Of a stretch of 50,212 nt of DNA, positions 7,392-15,143 are shown one piece after another. The position numbers and the translations under genes were made by a program. This DNA is from Candidatus Cloacimonadota bacterium (GTDB taxonomy: Bacteria > Cloacimonadota > Cloacimonadia > JGIOTU-2), in the NCBI GenBank assembly GCA_018334695.1, contig JAGXLO010000008.1, positions 1-50,212 on the forward strand. The letters are read 5' to 3'. The notes beneath the pieces are model-generated. The model saw nothing but the letters and a program-made list of their open reading frames with translations. It did no database searches and was not told the DNA's origin. Position 1 is the first letter of the stretch. The number at the start of each line of letters is the position of its first letter.

Positions 7392-8813
7392 ATGGAAAAA
7401 TTAAAATTATATAATACTCTTCATCGCAAAAAAGAGGAATTTAAGCCCATTGAACCCGAAAAGGTTAAATTATATACTTGCGGCTTAACAGTATATGATT
7501 ATGCTCATATCGGTAACCTAAGAACTTATATATTTGAAGATGTACTAAAGCGCACCTTACAATATAATAATTATGATATTTTACATGTGATGAATATTAC
7601 GGATATTGGTCATCTAACTTCCGATGCAGACGAAGGCCAGGACAAAATGGTTCTTTCTGCCAAAAAGGAGCATAAATCCGTTTGGAAAATAGCAGAACAT
7701 TATACAAAAGCTTTTGAAAAAGATCTGAAGAATTTGAATATACTTTTTCCGGATTACCATGTAAAGGCAACTGAAGAGATTGAAGCGATGATAGATCTTA
7801 TTAAAAGAATCGAGGACAACGGCTATACCTACCAGAGTAGAGGAAATGTTTATTTTGATATCTCCAAATGTGAGGATTATGGTAAATTGGCTAATTTGGA
7901 TTTGGATAATCTGCAAGCCGGAGCCAGAATAGAAGTTGATAACGCCAAAAAGAATCCACATGATTTTGTACTCTGGTTTACAAAATCAAAATTTGATGAT
8001 CAGGAAATGAAATGGGACAGCCCCTGGGGAAAAGGTTATCCTGGCTGGCATATTGAATGTGCAGCAATCTCAACAAAATATCTTGGCGATCATTTTGATA
8101 TTCATTGCGGAGGAATCGACCACATTCCGGTGCACCATACAAATGAAATAGCTCAAGCAGAAGCAGCTACCGGGGAGAAATGGGTGAATTACTGGCTACA
8201 TGGAGAGTTTCTGATATTTAAACATCATAAGATGAGTAAATCTCGTAATGAATTTCTTACTCTCGAAACGCTAAAGGAAAAAGATTATTCACCTCTGGTT
8301 TACAGATATTTTTGCCTGGGAGCTCATTATAGGAAAAAACTAAATTTTAGTTATGAATCACTAGACAGTGCCAGAGAATCTCTAAAAAGGATAAGAGATA
8401 AAATAGTCCACATAGAAGATAATCTCGATACTAGTTTTGGGGATGCTCAGTATATAAAAAAATTAAAAGGCGATTTTATTTCCCAAATAAATAATGATCT
8501 TAACATGCCTGGAGCATTAGCAGTCATGTGGGAAGTTCTAAAAACTGATAAAATCGGTAATAAGGAAAAATACGACCTGCTGATGGATTTTGATAAAGTT
8601 CTCGGGCTTAGATTAGAAGATTCTCGTCGCATAATTAAGCAGAAGAAGCAAGAAAAGGTAAATACTGATTTAGTGGAAAAATTGATAAAGGAGCGAGAAG
8701 AAGCTCGCGAGAAAAAAAATTGGTCCAAAGCAGATGAAATCCGAGAAAAACTGGACAATTTGGGTGTGGAAGTTAGAGACGGTGCTAAAGGTACCGAATG
8801 GAGAATAAAGTAA
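7392..8813 (+). CDS. cysS: Cysteinyl-tRNA synthetase
   Basis: CysRS (473 residues) charges tRNA-Cys with cysteine using ATP. Class I signatures are present: HIGN at residues 39-42 after the YTCGLTVYDYA block (its Cys is a zinc ligand), WHIECAAIS and GGIDHIPVHHTNE (further zinc ligands), and KMSKS at 280-284. The C-terminal part is charged and helical, as expected for anticodon recognition. It follows rsmD by 12 bp and appears to be the last gene of the secD-secF-rsmD-cysS run. Confidence 0.97.
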   Translation: MEKLKLYNTLHRKKEEFKPIEPEKVKLYTCGLTVYDYAHIGNLRTYIFEDVLKRTLQYNNYDILHVMNITDIGHLTSDADEGQDKMVLSAKKEHKSVWKIAEHYTKAFEKDLKNLNILFPDYHVKATEEIEAMIDLIKRIEDNGYTYQSRGNVYFDISKCEDYGKLANLDLDNLQAGARIEVDNAKKNPHDFVLWFTKSKFDDQEMKWDSPWGKGYPGWHIECAAISTKYLGDHFDIHCGGIDHIPVHHTNEIAQAEAATGEKWVNYWLHGEFLIFKHHKMSKSRNEFLTLETLKEKDYSPLVYRYFCLGAHYRKKLNFSYESLDSARESLKRIRDKIVHIEDNLDTSFGDAQYIKKLKGDFISQINNDLNMPGALAVMWEVLKTDKIGNKEKYDLLMDFDKVLGLRLEDSRRIIKQKKQEKVNTDLVEKLIKEREEAREKKNWSKADEIREKLDNLGVEVRDGAKGTEWRIK

Positions 8814-8924
8814 ATCTTCAACTTGCTTAACATACAAATTTTTTAATTTAGCTAACGATATATTTGCCCCAAAAAACGATATTTATTATAAAAATACTAA
8901 CAATTAAATTATAGAGGTCATTTT

Positions 8925-9983
8925 ATGCGATACATTTTTTTTATTGTAATTCTAATTTTAAGTTCCTTTTGTATAGCAGGCGAAGAATCTAAGGTCTATT
9001 ATACGGAGGATATTTCCCAATCTGGCTTGATGAAAGTATTTTCCAAGATTGAACAGGAGTTAGAAGGTAAAATTGGAGTAAAAGTTCATTTTGGTGAGGA
9101 AGGTAACGATAATTACATAAAACCAGATATTATGAAACCAGTGGTAAAAAAGATTGATGGAAAATTTGTAGAAACTAATGTTTTGTACGTTAGTAAAAGA
9201 AGATATACAGATAGCCATATCAAATTAGCTAAAGAGCATGGTTTTGACTATGCCCCTATAGACATTCTGGATTCAGAGGGTGATAAAATTTTAGAAGCGA
9301 AAGATGACTTGAAACACTTTGAACAGGTTAAGGTTGGTTCGAATATGGATAATTATGATTCTTTTTTGATTATTTCACACTTCAAAGGACACCAGATGGC
9401 TGGATTTGGTGGTGCTATCAAAAATGTGTCTATGGGTTTGGCGTCTGTAGCCGGAAAGATGTCTTTGCATGCCTCTTCTATTCCCAGATATAATTCGCAA
9501 AAATGCATTAGCTGTGGTAGATGTGTTGATCAATGTCCTGGAGGTGCTATAACAATAAATCCTTTAAAAATTGATCCTGATAAATGCATCGGCTGCGGCA
9601 GCTGTATAGGAGTTTGTCCGGTTAGTGCATTTTCTGTACCCTGGAGTAGTACTGATATTCCTACTTTTTTACAGAGATTGTCTGAGTTTGCCAAAGTAGT
9701 TTCTGATAATTATAATATGGTTTATATTAATTTTGTCAGCAACATATCAGAGAGTTGTGATTGTGTTTCTGGTGCTGATCCTTTCATGGAAGATATCGGT
9801 ATTTTAGCTTCTACCAATATGGTAGCTATTGAGAAGGCAAGTCATGATCTTGTAGATAAATATTTTGGTTCGGATGACACGTTTAAAGAGGTAAATCGGG
9901 TTAGTGGTAAAGACCAAATAAGCTATGCTGTAGAAATCGGATTAGGAACTTCAAAATATTTACTAATTAATCTGGATGATTAG
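8925..9983 (+). CDS. DUF362 protein with two 4Fe-4S motifs and an N-terminal signal peptide
   Basis: A 352-residue protein. Residues 1-20 (charged start, then IFFIVILILSSFCIA) look like a Sec signal peptide. The DUF362 domain covers about residues 22-190 and beyond, with the family-like stretch HFKGHQMAGFGGAIKNVSMG. A ferredoxin insert has two CxxCxxCxxxCP clusters: Cys194, 197, 200, 204 and Cys221, 224, 227, 231, each able to bind a 4Fe-4S cluster. DUF362/ferredoxin proteins are generally cytoplasmic and functionally poorly defined. Export by Sec would be surprising for a cluster protein, so the N-terminus may instead be an anchor. AGAGGTC precedes the ATG. Gene and product are isolated, with gaps on both sides. 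Confidence 0.85.
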   Translation: MRYIFFIVILILSSFCIAGEESKVYYTEDISQSGLMKVFSKIEQELEGKIGVKVHFGEEGNDNYIKPDIMKPVVKKIDGKFVETNVLYVSKRRYTDSHIKLAKEHGFDYAPIDILDSEGDKILEAKDDLKHFEQVKVGSNMDNYDSFLIISHFKGHQMAGFGGAIKNVSMGLASVAGKMSLHASSIPRYNSQKCISCGRCVDQCPGGAITINPLKIDPDKCIGCGSCIGVCPVSAFSVPWSSTDIPTFLQRLSEFAKVVSDNYNMVYINFVSNISESCDCVSGADPFMEDIGILASTNMVAIEKASHDLVDKYFGSDDTFKEVNRVSGKDQISYAVEIGLGTSKYLLINLDD

Positions 9984-10327
9984 ACTCGAAAGAGTTCTTA
10001 ATTTGATTGCTGATAATTTTAACTTTCCTGATATAAGAATAAAATTTTTTTTGAAATATCTGACATTATTCTTTTATTTATTATTATGCCTTTAGACTCA
10101 AATAGATTTTGAATTAAACTTTGCTTTGAAAACCTTTTAATACTGCATTTTTTGCTTAAAAAATTAGGTGTATTTTTTCTTTAATCTGTCTATGGATTAG
10201 TGTTGACCTGTAGATAAATATAATAATTAATCTAAGAACAGAGAAAAAAATATGAATTATTTGACACAAAATCAACGAATTCAACATTTTGGACTCTCAA
10301 AGTAGTAAATTTTCCATAGATAAAAAA
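9984..10327. other. Intergenic region upstream of the tRNA-tuf operon
   Basis: About 340 AT-rich bases. A small bulged hairpin sits at the DUF362 stop (9982-9998). A TTGACC at 10203 and a perfect TTGACA at 10261-10266 are candidate -35 elements for the tRNA operon, but the -10 sequences at proper spacing are weak (CATTTT at 10285). No ORF is credible here. Confidence 0.4.
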
Positions 10328-10402
10328 GCCACCATAGCTCAGGGGTAGAGCAGGGGTTTTGTAAACCTCTGGTCGGGGGTTCGAATCCCTCTGGTGGCTC
10401 CA
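10328..10402 (+). tRNA. tRNA-Thr (UGU)
   Basis: The acceptor arms GCCACCA and TGGTGGC pair fully. The anticodon stem GGGGT/ACCTC holds the loop TTTGTAA with anticodon TGT at 10360-10362. The TTCGAAT T-loop is present and the 3' CCA is encoded at 10400-10402. It is first of four clustered tRNAs before tuf. Confidence 0.96.
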
Positions 10403-10443
10403 TATGTGAAAAAAAGTGTGCAATTATTTATAAATATTGTGGC

Positions 10444-10528
10444 GGGGAGATACCCTAGCGGCCAAAGGGAGCAGACTGTAAATCTGCCGGCGAAGCCTAC
10501 GGAGGTTCGAATCCTTCTCTCCCCACCA
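10444..10528 (+). tRNA. tRNA-Tyr (GUA)
   Basis: Acceptor GGGGAGA pairs with TCTCCCC. The anticodon stem GCAGA/TCTGC holds anticodon GTA at 10478-10480. It has the long variable arm expected of bacterial tRNA-Tyr, the T-loop TTCGAAT, and an encoded CCA. Confidence 0.96.
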
Positions 10529-10547
10529 TTTTTTAAGTTAATTAATA

Positions 10548-10623
10548 GCGGGAATAGCTCAGTTGGCAGAGCATCAGCCTTCCAAGCTGAATGTCGCGAG
10601 TTCGAGCCTCGTTTCCCGCTCCA
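10548..10623 (+). tRNA. tRNA-Gly (UCC)
   Basis: Acceptor GCGGGAA pairs with TTCCCGC. The anticodon stem TCAGC/GCTGA holds anticodon TCC at 10581-10583, so it reads GGA and GGG. CCA is encoded. Confidence 0.96.
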
Positions 10624-10625
10624 TT

Positions 10626-10700
<75 letters not shown>

Positions 10701-10731
10701 TTAATAATTAATCCGTATTTTAGGAGGATAA

Positions 10732-11922
10732 ATGGCTAAGAAACATTACGAAAGAACAAAGCCGCATGTTAATGTTGGTACTATCGGTCATATTGACCAT
10801 GGTAAAACAACATTGACAGCAGCAATGACCCTTATTCTGTCGAGTAAAGGGCAGGCAGAATATATGGAATTTGACAAGATAGATAATGCTCCTGAAGAAA
10901 AAGAAAGAGGAATTACTATCGCAACAGCTCACGTTGAATATGAAAGTGACGAACGTCACTATGCCCACGTTGATTGCCCTGGTCACGCTGACTATGTTAA
11001 AAACATGATAACTGGTGCAGCACAAATGGATGGTTCTATCCTTGTTGTTAGTGCTGCTGATGGCGTTATGCCACAAACAAGAGAACATATCCTGCTCGCA
11101 AAACAGGTTAATGTTCCCTCCGTTGTTGTTTTTGTAAACAAAACCGACCTTGTTGATGATCCGGAACTGATTGAACTTGTTGAGTTAGAAGTTAGAGACC
11201 TTCTTAATGAATACGACTTTGATGGAGACGATGTTTCTATCATCAAAGGTAGTGCTCTGGAAGCTCTTAATGCACCTGAAGACGAAGAGACAACAAAACC
11301 AATCTATGATCTGGTTGAAGCTCTTGATGAACATATCCCGCTGCCAGAACGTGATACAGACAAACCTTTCCTTATGCCCATTGAAGATATCTTCAGCATT
11401 CCCGGAAGAGGAACTGTTGTTACAGGTAGAATCGAACGTGGTATTGTTAAGACTGGTGAAAAAGTAGAACGTGTAGGTATCCGTGAAACAAAAGAAACAG
11501 TTGTTACCGGTGTGGAAATGTTCAGAAAGATTCTGGACGAAGGACAAGCTGGTGATAATGTAGGTCTGCTTCTGCGTGGAATCGCCAAAGACGATGTAGA
11601 ACGTGGTATGGTGATTGCAGCACCAGGAAGTATTACACCTCATAAGAAATTTAAAGGCGAAACCTATATTCTTAAGAAAGAAGAAGGTGGAAGACATAAA
11701 CCATTCTTCTCCGGCTATAGACCTCAGTTCTATTTCAGAACTACTGATGTTACAGGAACTCTTAACCTTCCCGAAGGCGTAGATATGGTTATGCCTGGTG
11801 ATAATATTACAATGGAAATTGAACTTATTTCATATATCGCTATGGAAGAAGGTCTAAGATTTGCTATTCGTGAAGGTGGCAGAACTGTTGGCGCAGGAGT
11901 TGTTACAGAAGTGATTGAATAA
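10732..11922 (+). CDS. tuf: Elongation factor Tu
   Basis: EF-Tu (396 residues) is the GTPase that delivers aminoacyl-tRNA to the ribosomal A site. GTPase motifs are intact: GHIDHGKTT at residues 19-27, the switch [14 protein letters not shown] block, NKTDLVDD for guanine recognition, and SALEAL. Domain 2 and 3 blocks such as [13 protein letters not shown] and [18 protein letters not shown] are standard. A strong TAGGAGG precedes the ATG, which lies 31 bp after tRNA-Thr, so tuf is probably co-transcribed with the tRNAs. No tuf lies between fusA and rpsJ, so this may be the only copy. Confidence 0.98.
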   Translation: MAKKHYERTKPHVNVGTIGHIDHGKTTLTAAMTLILSSKGQAEYMEFDKIDNAPEEKERGITIATAHVEYESDERHYAHVDCPGHADYVKNMITGAAQMDGSILVVSAADGVMPQTREHILLAKQVNVPSVVVFVNKTDLVDDPELIELVELEVRDLLNEYDFDGDDVSIIKGSALEALNAPEDEETTKPIYDLVEALDEHIPLPERDTDKPFLMPIEDIFSIPGRGTVVTGRIERGIVKTGEKVERVGIRETKETVVTGVEMFRKILDEGQAGDNVGLLLRGIAKDDVERGMVIAAPGSITPHKKFKGETYILKKEEGGRHKPFFSGYRPQFYFRTTDVTGTLNLPEGVDMVMPGDNITMEIELISYIAMEEGLRFAIREGGRTVGAGVVTEVIE

Positions 11923-11931
11923 GGCTTGTTT

Positions 11932-12081
11932 ATGAGAGAGTATATTAAATTGGAATGTAGCGAATGTAAATCTCGTAACTACGTTACCACAAAAAATCGT
12001 AGAACACATCCCAAAAGAATAGAATTTAATAAGTACTGTCCGGTTTGTAAGAAGCATACAGTACACAAAGAAAAGAGATAG
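11932..12081 (+). CDS. rpmG: 50S ribosomal protein L33 (zinc-binding form)
   Basis: A 49-residue protein starting [12 protein letters not shown]. Two zinc-knuckle pairs are present: Cys9/Cys12 and Cys36/Cys39. The core [12 protein letters not shown] is typical of L33. It begins 10 bp after tuf and is followed by tRNA-Trp and secE, the usual rpmG-trpT-secE order of many bacteria. Start and stop are unambiguous, though the ribosome binding site (AAGGC) is modest. Confidence 0.96.
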   Translation: MREYIKLECSECKSRNYVTTKNRRTHPKRIEFNKYCPVCKKHTVHKEKR

Positions 12082-12091
12082 AAAATTGCGT

Positions 12092-12167
12092 AGGCCCGTA
12101 GCTTAATTGGCAAAGCGGCGGTCTCCAAAACCGAAGAGTGCGGGTTCAATTCCTGCCGGGCCTGCCA
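12092..12167 (+). tRNA. tRNA-Trp (CCA)
   Basis: Acceptor AGGCCCG pairs with CGGGCCT, with discriminator G and encoded CCA (12165-12167). The anticodon CCA sits at 12125-12127 in the loop CTCCAAA. It is placed between rpmG and secE. Confidence 0.96.
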
Positions 12168-12195
12168 TCTTTATCAATCTCAATGGATATTTAAT

Positions 12196-12384
12196 ATGTT
12201 TAAAAAAATATTTCAATTTTTTAAAGAAGTAAGACAAGAATTACGCCATGTTGCATGGCCAAGTATAGAAGACCTGAAAGAAGGTACTTCTGTAGTTATT
12301 ACTTTCTCGGTTATGCTGGGTATCTTTATCTGGATAATCGATAATATTTTTACTCAAATAGTAAGATTGGTTATTTTGCAATGA
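12196..12384 (+). CDS. secE: Preprotein translocase subunit SecE
   Basis: A 62-residue single-span SecE, the short form found in most bacteria outside the gamma-proteobacteria. The amphipathic N-terminal part contains EVRQELRHVAWPS (family KV..E..KV.WP motif), followed by one membrane helix (about residues 33-58). SecE clamps the SecY halves of the export channel. Its stop codon overlaps the nusG start (ATGA). No clear ribosome binding site is visible. Confidence 0.96.
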   Translation: MFKKIFQFFKEVRQELRHVAWPSIEDLKEGTSVVITFSVMLGIFIWIIDNIFTQIVRLVILQ

Positions 12385-12914
12385 AAGAAAAAAAATGGTA
12401 TGTCCTTAACACATTCTCCAATAAAGAGAAACAAGTAAAAGAAACACTGGAGAAATTACTAAAGGAAAGCGACCTGGAAGAATATTTCGGTAGAATTCAT
12501 ATATCATCTCATAAAACATTTATTATTAGAGATGGAAAAAAAATTACCCGGGAGAAAAAAGTTTTTCCGGGCTATATTCTTATTGAAATGATTATGAATT
12601 CAGAAACCTATCGCTTTGTTAAAAATATTCCGGGTGCTATGAAATTTCTTGGTAGTAAGGACAAGCCTAAGCCCCTATCTGATAAGGAAGTTAAGAAGAT
12701 TCTTGGAGTTCAAGAAGGTGATGATGAAGAAGAAGCTGAAATTAATTACATAGTAGGGGATCGAATACAAATTGTTGACGGACCATTTAAAGGATTTAAA
12801 GGTTCAATCGAAAAAATAAATAGTGAAAAGGAAAAACTGGTTGTAAAAGTTACCGTTTTTGGTAGAATAACACCTGTGGAGGTAAGTTACAGCCAAGTTG
12901 AGCTTCTTGATTAA
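12381..12914 (+). CDS. nusG: Transcription termination/antitermination factor NusG
   Basis: NusG (177 residues) binds RNA polymerase and links it to Rho or to the leading ribosome. The N-terminal NGN domain starts KKWYVLNTFSNKEKQV and contains VFPGYILIEM. The C-terminal KOW domain contains GDRIQIVDGPFKGFKGSIEKI. It overlaps secE by 4 bases, indicating coupled translation, and precedes rplK by 10 bp. Confidence 0.98.
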   Translation: MKEKKWYVLNTFSNKEKQVKETLEKLLKESDLEEYFGRIHISSHKTFIIRDGKKITREKKVFPGYILIEMIMNSETYRFVKNIPGAMKFLGSKDKPKPLSDKEVKKILGVQEGDDEEEAEINYIVGDRIQIVDGPFKGFKGSIEKINSEKEKLVVKVTVFGRITPVEVSYSQVELLD

Positions 12915-12924
12915 AGGATAAATT

Positions 12925-13353
12925 ATGGCAAAAAAAGTTTTAGCACAAGTTAAATTGCAATTACCCGGCGGACAGGCTACTCCTGCTCCACCTGTTGGTC
13001 CTGCTTTGGGTCAGTACGGTGTTAATATCGCTGGTTTTTGCAAACAGTTTAATGATAAAACAAAAAAGGATAACGGTCTTATTATTCCCGCTGAAATTAC
13101 TATTTACAAGGATCGTTCTTTTGATTTTATTACCAAAACTCCCCCAGCTCCTATTCTGTTGAAAAAGGAAGCCGGTCTGGCAAAAGGTTCCGGTGTCCCC
13201 AACAGAGAAAAAGTTGGAACTGTTACTGATAAGCATTTGGAAAAAATAGCAAAAATAAAGATGGAAGATTTGAATGCAGCCAATATGGAAGCAGCTAAAC
13301 GTATGATCGCAGGCACTGCTAGAAGTATGGGCATCATAGTAAAAAAAGATTAG
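12925..13353 (+). CDS. rplK: 50S ribosomal protein L11
   Basis: L11 (142 residues) forms the GTPase-associated centre with 23S rRNA helices 43/44 and helps recruit elongation factors. The N-terminal domain has [23 protein letters not shown], here with a normal proline-rich hinge. The C-terminal rRNA-binding domain ends [15 protein letters not shown]. Ribosome binding site AAAGGA precedes ATG. It is first gene of rplKAJL. Confidence 0.98.
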   Translation: MAKKVLAQVKLQLPGGQATPAPPVGPALGQYGVNIAGFCKQFNDKTKKDNGLIIPAEITIYKDRSFDFITKTPPAPILLKKEAGLAKGSGVPNREKVGTVTDKHLEKIAKIKMEDLNAANMEAAKRMIAGTARSMGIIVKKD

Positions 13354-13371
13354 TATTTCAGGAGCTATTAA

Positions 13372-14073
13372 ATGAAACACGGTAAACGATACAGCGAATC
13401 AACAGAAAAGATAGATAAAGAAAAAAAATATCATCTAAAAGATGCTTTGTCCCTTCTAAAAGATATTCCTCATCCAAATTTTGATGAAACAGTAGAACTT
13501 CATTTTCGCCTTGGCGTAGATCCAAAACAAGCTAATCAGATTGTAAGAGGAACAACGGTACTTCCGCACGGAACAGGAAAAAAGTTAACAGTTTTAGTTT
13601 TCGCAGAAGGGGATAAAGCAGAAGAAGCAAAAGAAGCAGGTGCCGATTATGTAGGTACGGACGAACTGGCAGACAAGATTAAAGATGGCTGGACAGATTT
13701 TGATGTGGCTATAGCTACTCCAAATATGATGCGCCATGTTGGTAAACTTGGTAGAATTCTTGGTCCAAGAGGTCTAATGCCAAATCCCAAAGCCGGAACC
13801 GTTACCATGGATGTGAAACAAGCTGTGGAAGACGCAAAGGCTGGTAAAGTCGAATATCGCGTTGATAAATTTGGCAATATTCATGTTCCAGTAGGAAAGA
13901 TGTCATTCGATAATGCAAAGCTGGCCGGAAACATCATTGCAATTTTCTCCGCCATCTTAAAAGAACGACCTGCTGCCGCAAAAGGTAAATATATCAGAAA
14001 TATGACTCTCACTTCAAGTATGAGTCCTGGCATAAAACTGGATTCGGACGCACTTAGAAAAGAGTTAAAGTAG
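13372..14073 (+). CDS. rplA: 50S ribosomal protein L1
   Basis: L1 (233 residues) forms the mobile stalk at the ribosomal E site. Signature blocks include [39 protein letters not shown] and KEYRVDK-like [13 protein letters not shown]. In many bacteria L1 represses its own operon by binding the rplK leader; the leader here is too short to judge. Preceded by CAGGAG. Confidence 0.98.
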   Translation: MKHGKRYSESTEKIDKEKKYHLKDALSLLKDIPHPNFDETVELHFRLGVDPKQANQIVRGTTVLPHGTGKKLTVLVFAEGDKAEEAKEAGADYVGTDELADKIKDGWTDFDVAIATPNMMRHVGKLGRILGPRGLMPNPKAGTVTMDVKQAVEDAKAGKVEYRVDKFGNIHVPVGKMSFDNAKLAGNIIAIFSAILKERPAAAKGKYIRNMTLTSSMSPGIKLDSDALRKELK

Positions 14074-14079
14074 GAAATC

Positions 14080-14622
14080 ATGAAACAAAAAGATATCAAT
14101 CCATTAAATGTAGAACAGGTTAACTCCATAAAATCACGTATAGAAAACGCAAAATCTCTTGTTCTTATTAACTACAAAGGTATAGATGTTGCAGAAGATA
14201 CAGAATTAAGAAGAAGATATCGCGAAAATGATGTTGATTATTTCGTCTGCAAAAACACTTTTTTAAAGATAGCTGCACATGAATTGGGAATTAATGATCT
14301 GGATGAACACCTTGTTGGCCCTACATCAATTGCCATTTCTAAAGAAGATGAAATTGCTCCCGTTAAAGTGACAGCAGAATTTGCCGATGAAATAAAAACC
14401 GAAGAAGATATACTGGAATTCAAAACAGCTATTGTTAATGAAGAAGTGATGAATATGGAACAAATCGACCAGCTTGCTAAGCTTCCCTCCAAGAACGCTC
14501 TCCTGGCACAATTAGTTGGCGGAATGAATGCACCCATTTCGGGTTTTGTGCAGGGACTAAATAGTATTTTACAAAAATTTGTTATCGCTATTAATGCAAT
14601 TAAAGATAAAAAAGAAGAATAA
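14080..14622 (+). CDS. rplJ: 50S ribosomal protein L10
   Basis: L10 (180 residues) anchors L7/L12 dimers to the ribosomal stalk base. The N-terminal rRNA-binding half shows LVLINYKGIDVAEDTELRRRYR and the C-terminal helix that carries L12 is present. It lies 6 bp after rplA, so no separate L10-binding leader of the E. coli type fits between them. Confidence 0.97.
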   Translation: MKQKDINPLNVEQVNSIKSRIENAKSLVLINYKGIDVAEDTELRRRYRENDVDYFVCKNTFLKIAAHELGINDLDEHLVGPTSIAISKEDEIAPVKVTAEFADEIKTEEDILEFKTAIVNEEVMNMEQIDQLAKLPSKNALLAQLVGGMNAPISGFVQGLNSILQKFVIAINAIKDKKEE

Positions 14623-14658
14623 TTTTTAAAAAAAATGGATATTATATTAGGAGGATAA

Positions 14659-15048
14659 ATGCCTAAATCTAAAGAGAATAAAAAAGATAAGATCATTGAG
14701 CTTGTTAAAGAGTTAAATGTAATGGAACTTGCCGAACTGGTTAAAGATCTGGAAGAAGAATTTGGTGTAAGCGCAGCTGCCCCTGTAGCCGCAGCAGCAC
14801 CAGCAGCCGGTGGTGAAGAGAAAAAAGAAGAAGAAAAGACAGAATTCGATGTTATTCTTAAAGCAGCCGGATCCAAAAAAATCCAGGTAATTAAAGTCGT
14901 TAGACAAATAACCAAACTTGGCTTAAAAGAATCTAAAGCCCTTGTTGATGAAGCCCCCAATCCCGTTGTGGAAGAAGTTTCCAAAGAAGAAGCTGAATCA
15001 GTAAAAGAAAAAATCGAAGCCCAGGGTGGAGAAGTAGAAATTAAGTAA
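14659..15048 (+). CDS. rplL: 50S ribosomal protein L7/L12
   Basis: L7/L12 (129 residues) forms the multimeric stalk that engages translation factors. The N-terminal dimerisation helix ([16 protein letters not shown]), an Ala-rich hinge (about 41-55) and the C-terminal factor-binding domain ([21 protein letters not shown] ends in [15 protein letters not shown]) are all present. A strong TAGGAGG precedes ATG. Confidence 0.98.
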   Translation: MPKSKENKKDKIIELVKELNVMELAELVKDLEEEFGVSAAAPVAAAAPAAGGEEKKEEEKTEFDVILKAAGSKKIQVIKVVRQITKLGLKESKALVDEAPNPVVEEVSKEEAESVKEKIEAQGGEVEIK

Positions 15049-15095
15049 ACGAGCTAATTGAATATTATACAACAGGCTTTTTTACAAACCACAAT

Positions 15096-15125
15096 TATTT
15101 CGGATAATCTCGGTTATCCGAAATA
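15096..15125 (+). other. Stable hairpin in the rplL-rpoB intergenic region
   Basis: ATTTCGGATAA (15097-15107) pairs perfectly with 15114-15124 around a 6-nt loop, and one more T-A pair extends the stem. No T run follows, so it is not a terminator. It sits 7 bases before the rpoB ribosome binding site AAGGAG (15132-15137). In E. coli this interval holds an attenuator and an RNase III processing site, so an analogous role is plausible. Confidence 0.6.
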
Positions 15126-15143
15126 TATTTATAAGGAGAAAGG

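Noticed and set aside
11185..11697. 170-codon minus-strand frame inside tuf
   Set aside because: It is antisense to a fully conserved EF-Tu gene, has no ribosome binding site and is Cys/Phe/Ser-rich, typical of a shadow frame.
14238..14984. 248-codon minus-strand frame across rplJ and rplL
   Set aside because: It is antisense to two certain ribosomal protein genes and its Ser/Ala-rich composition reflects their codon pattern.
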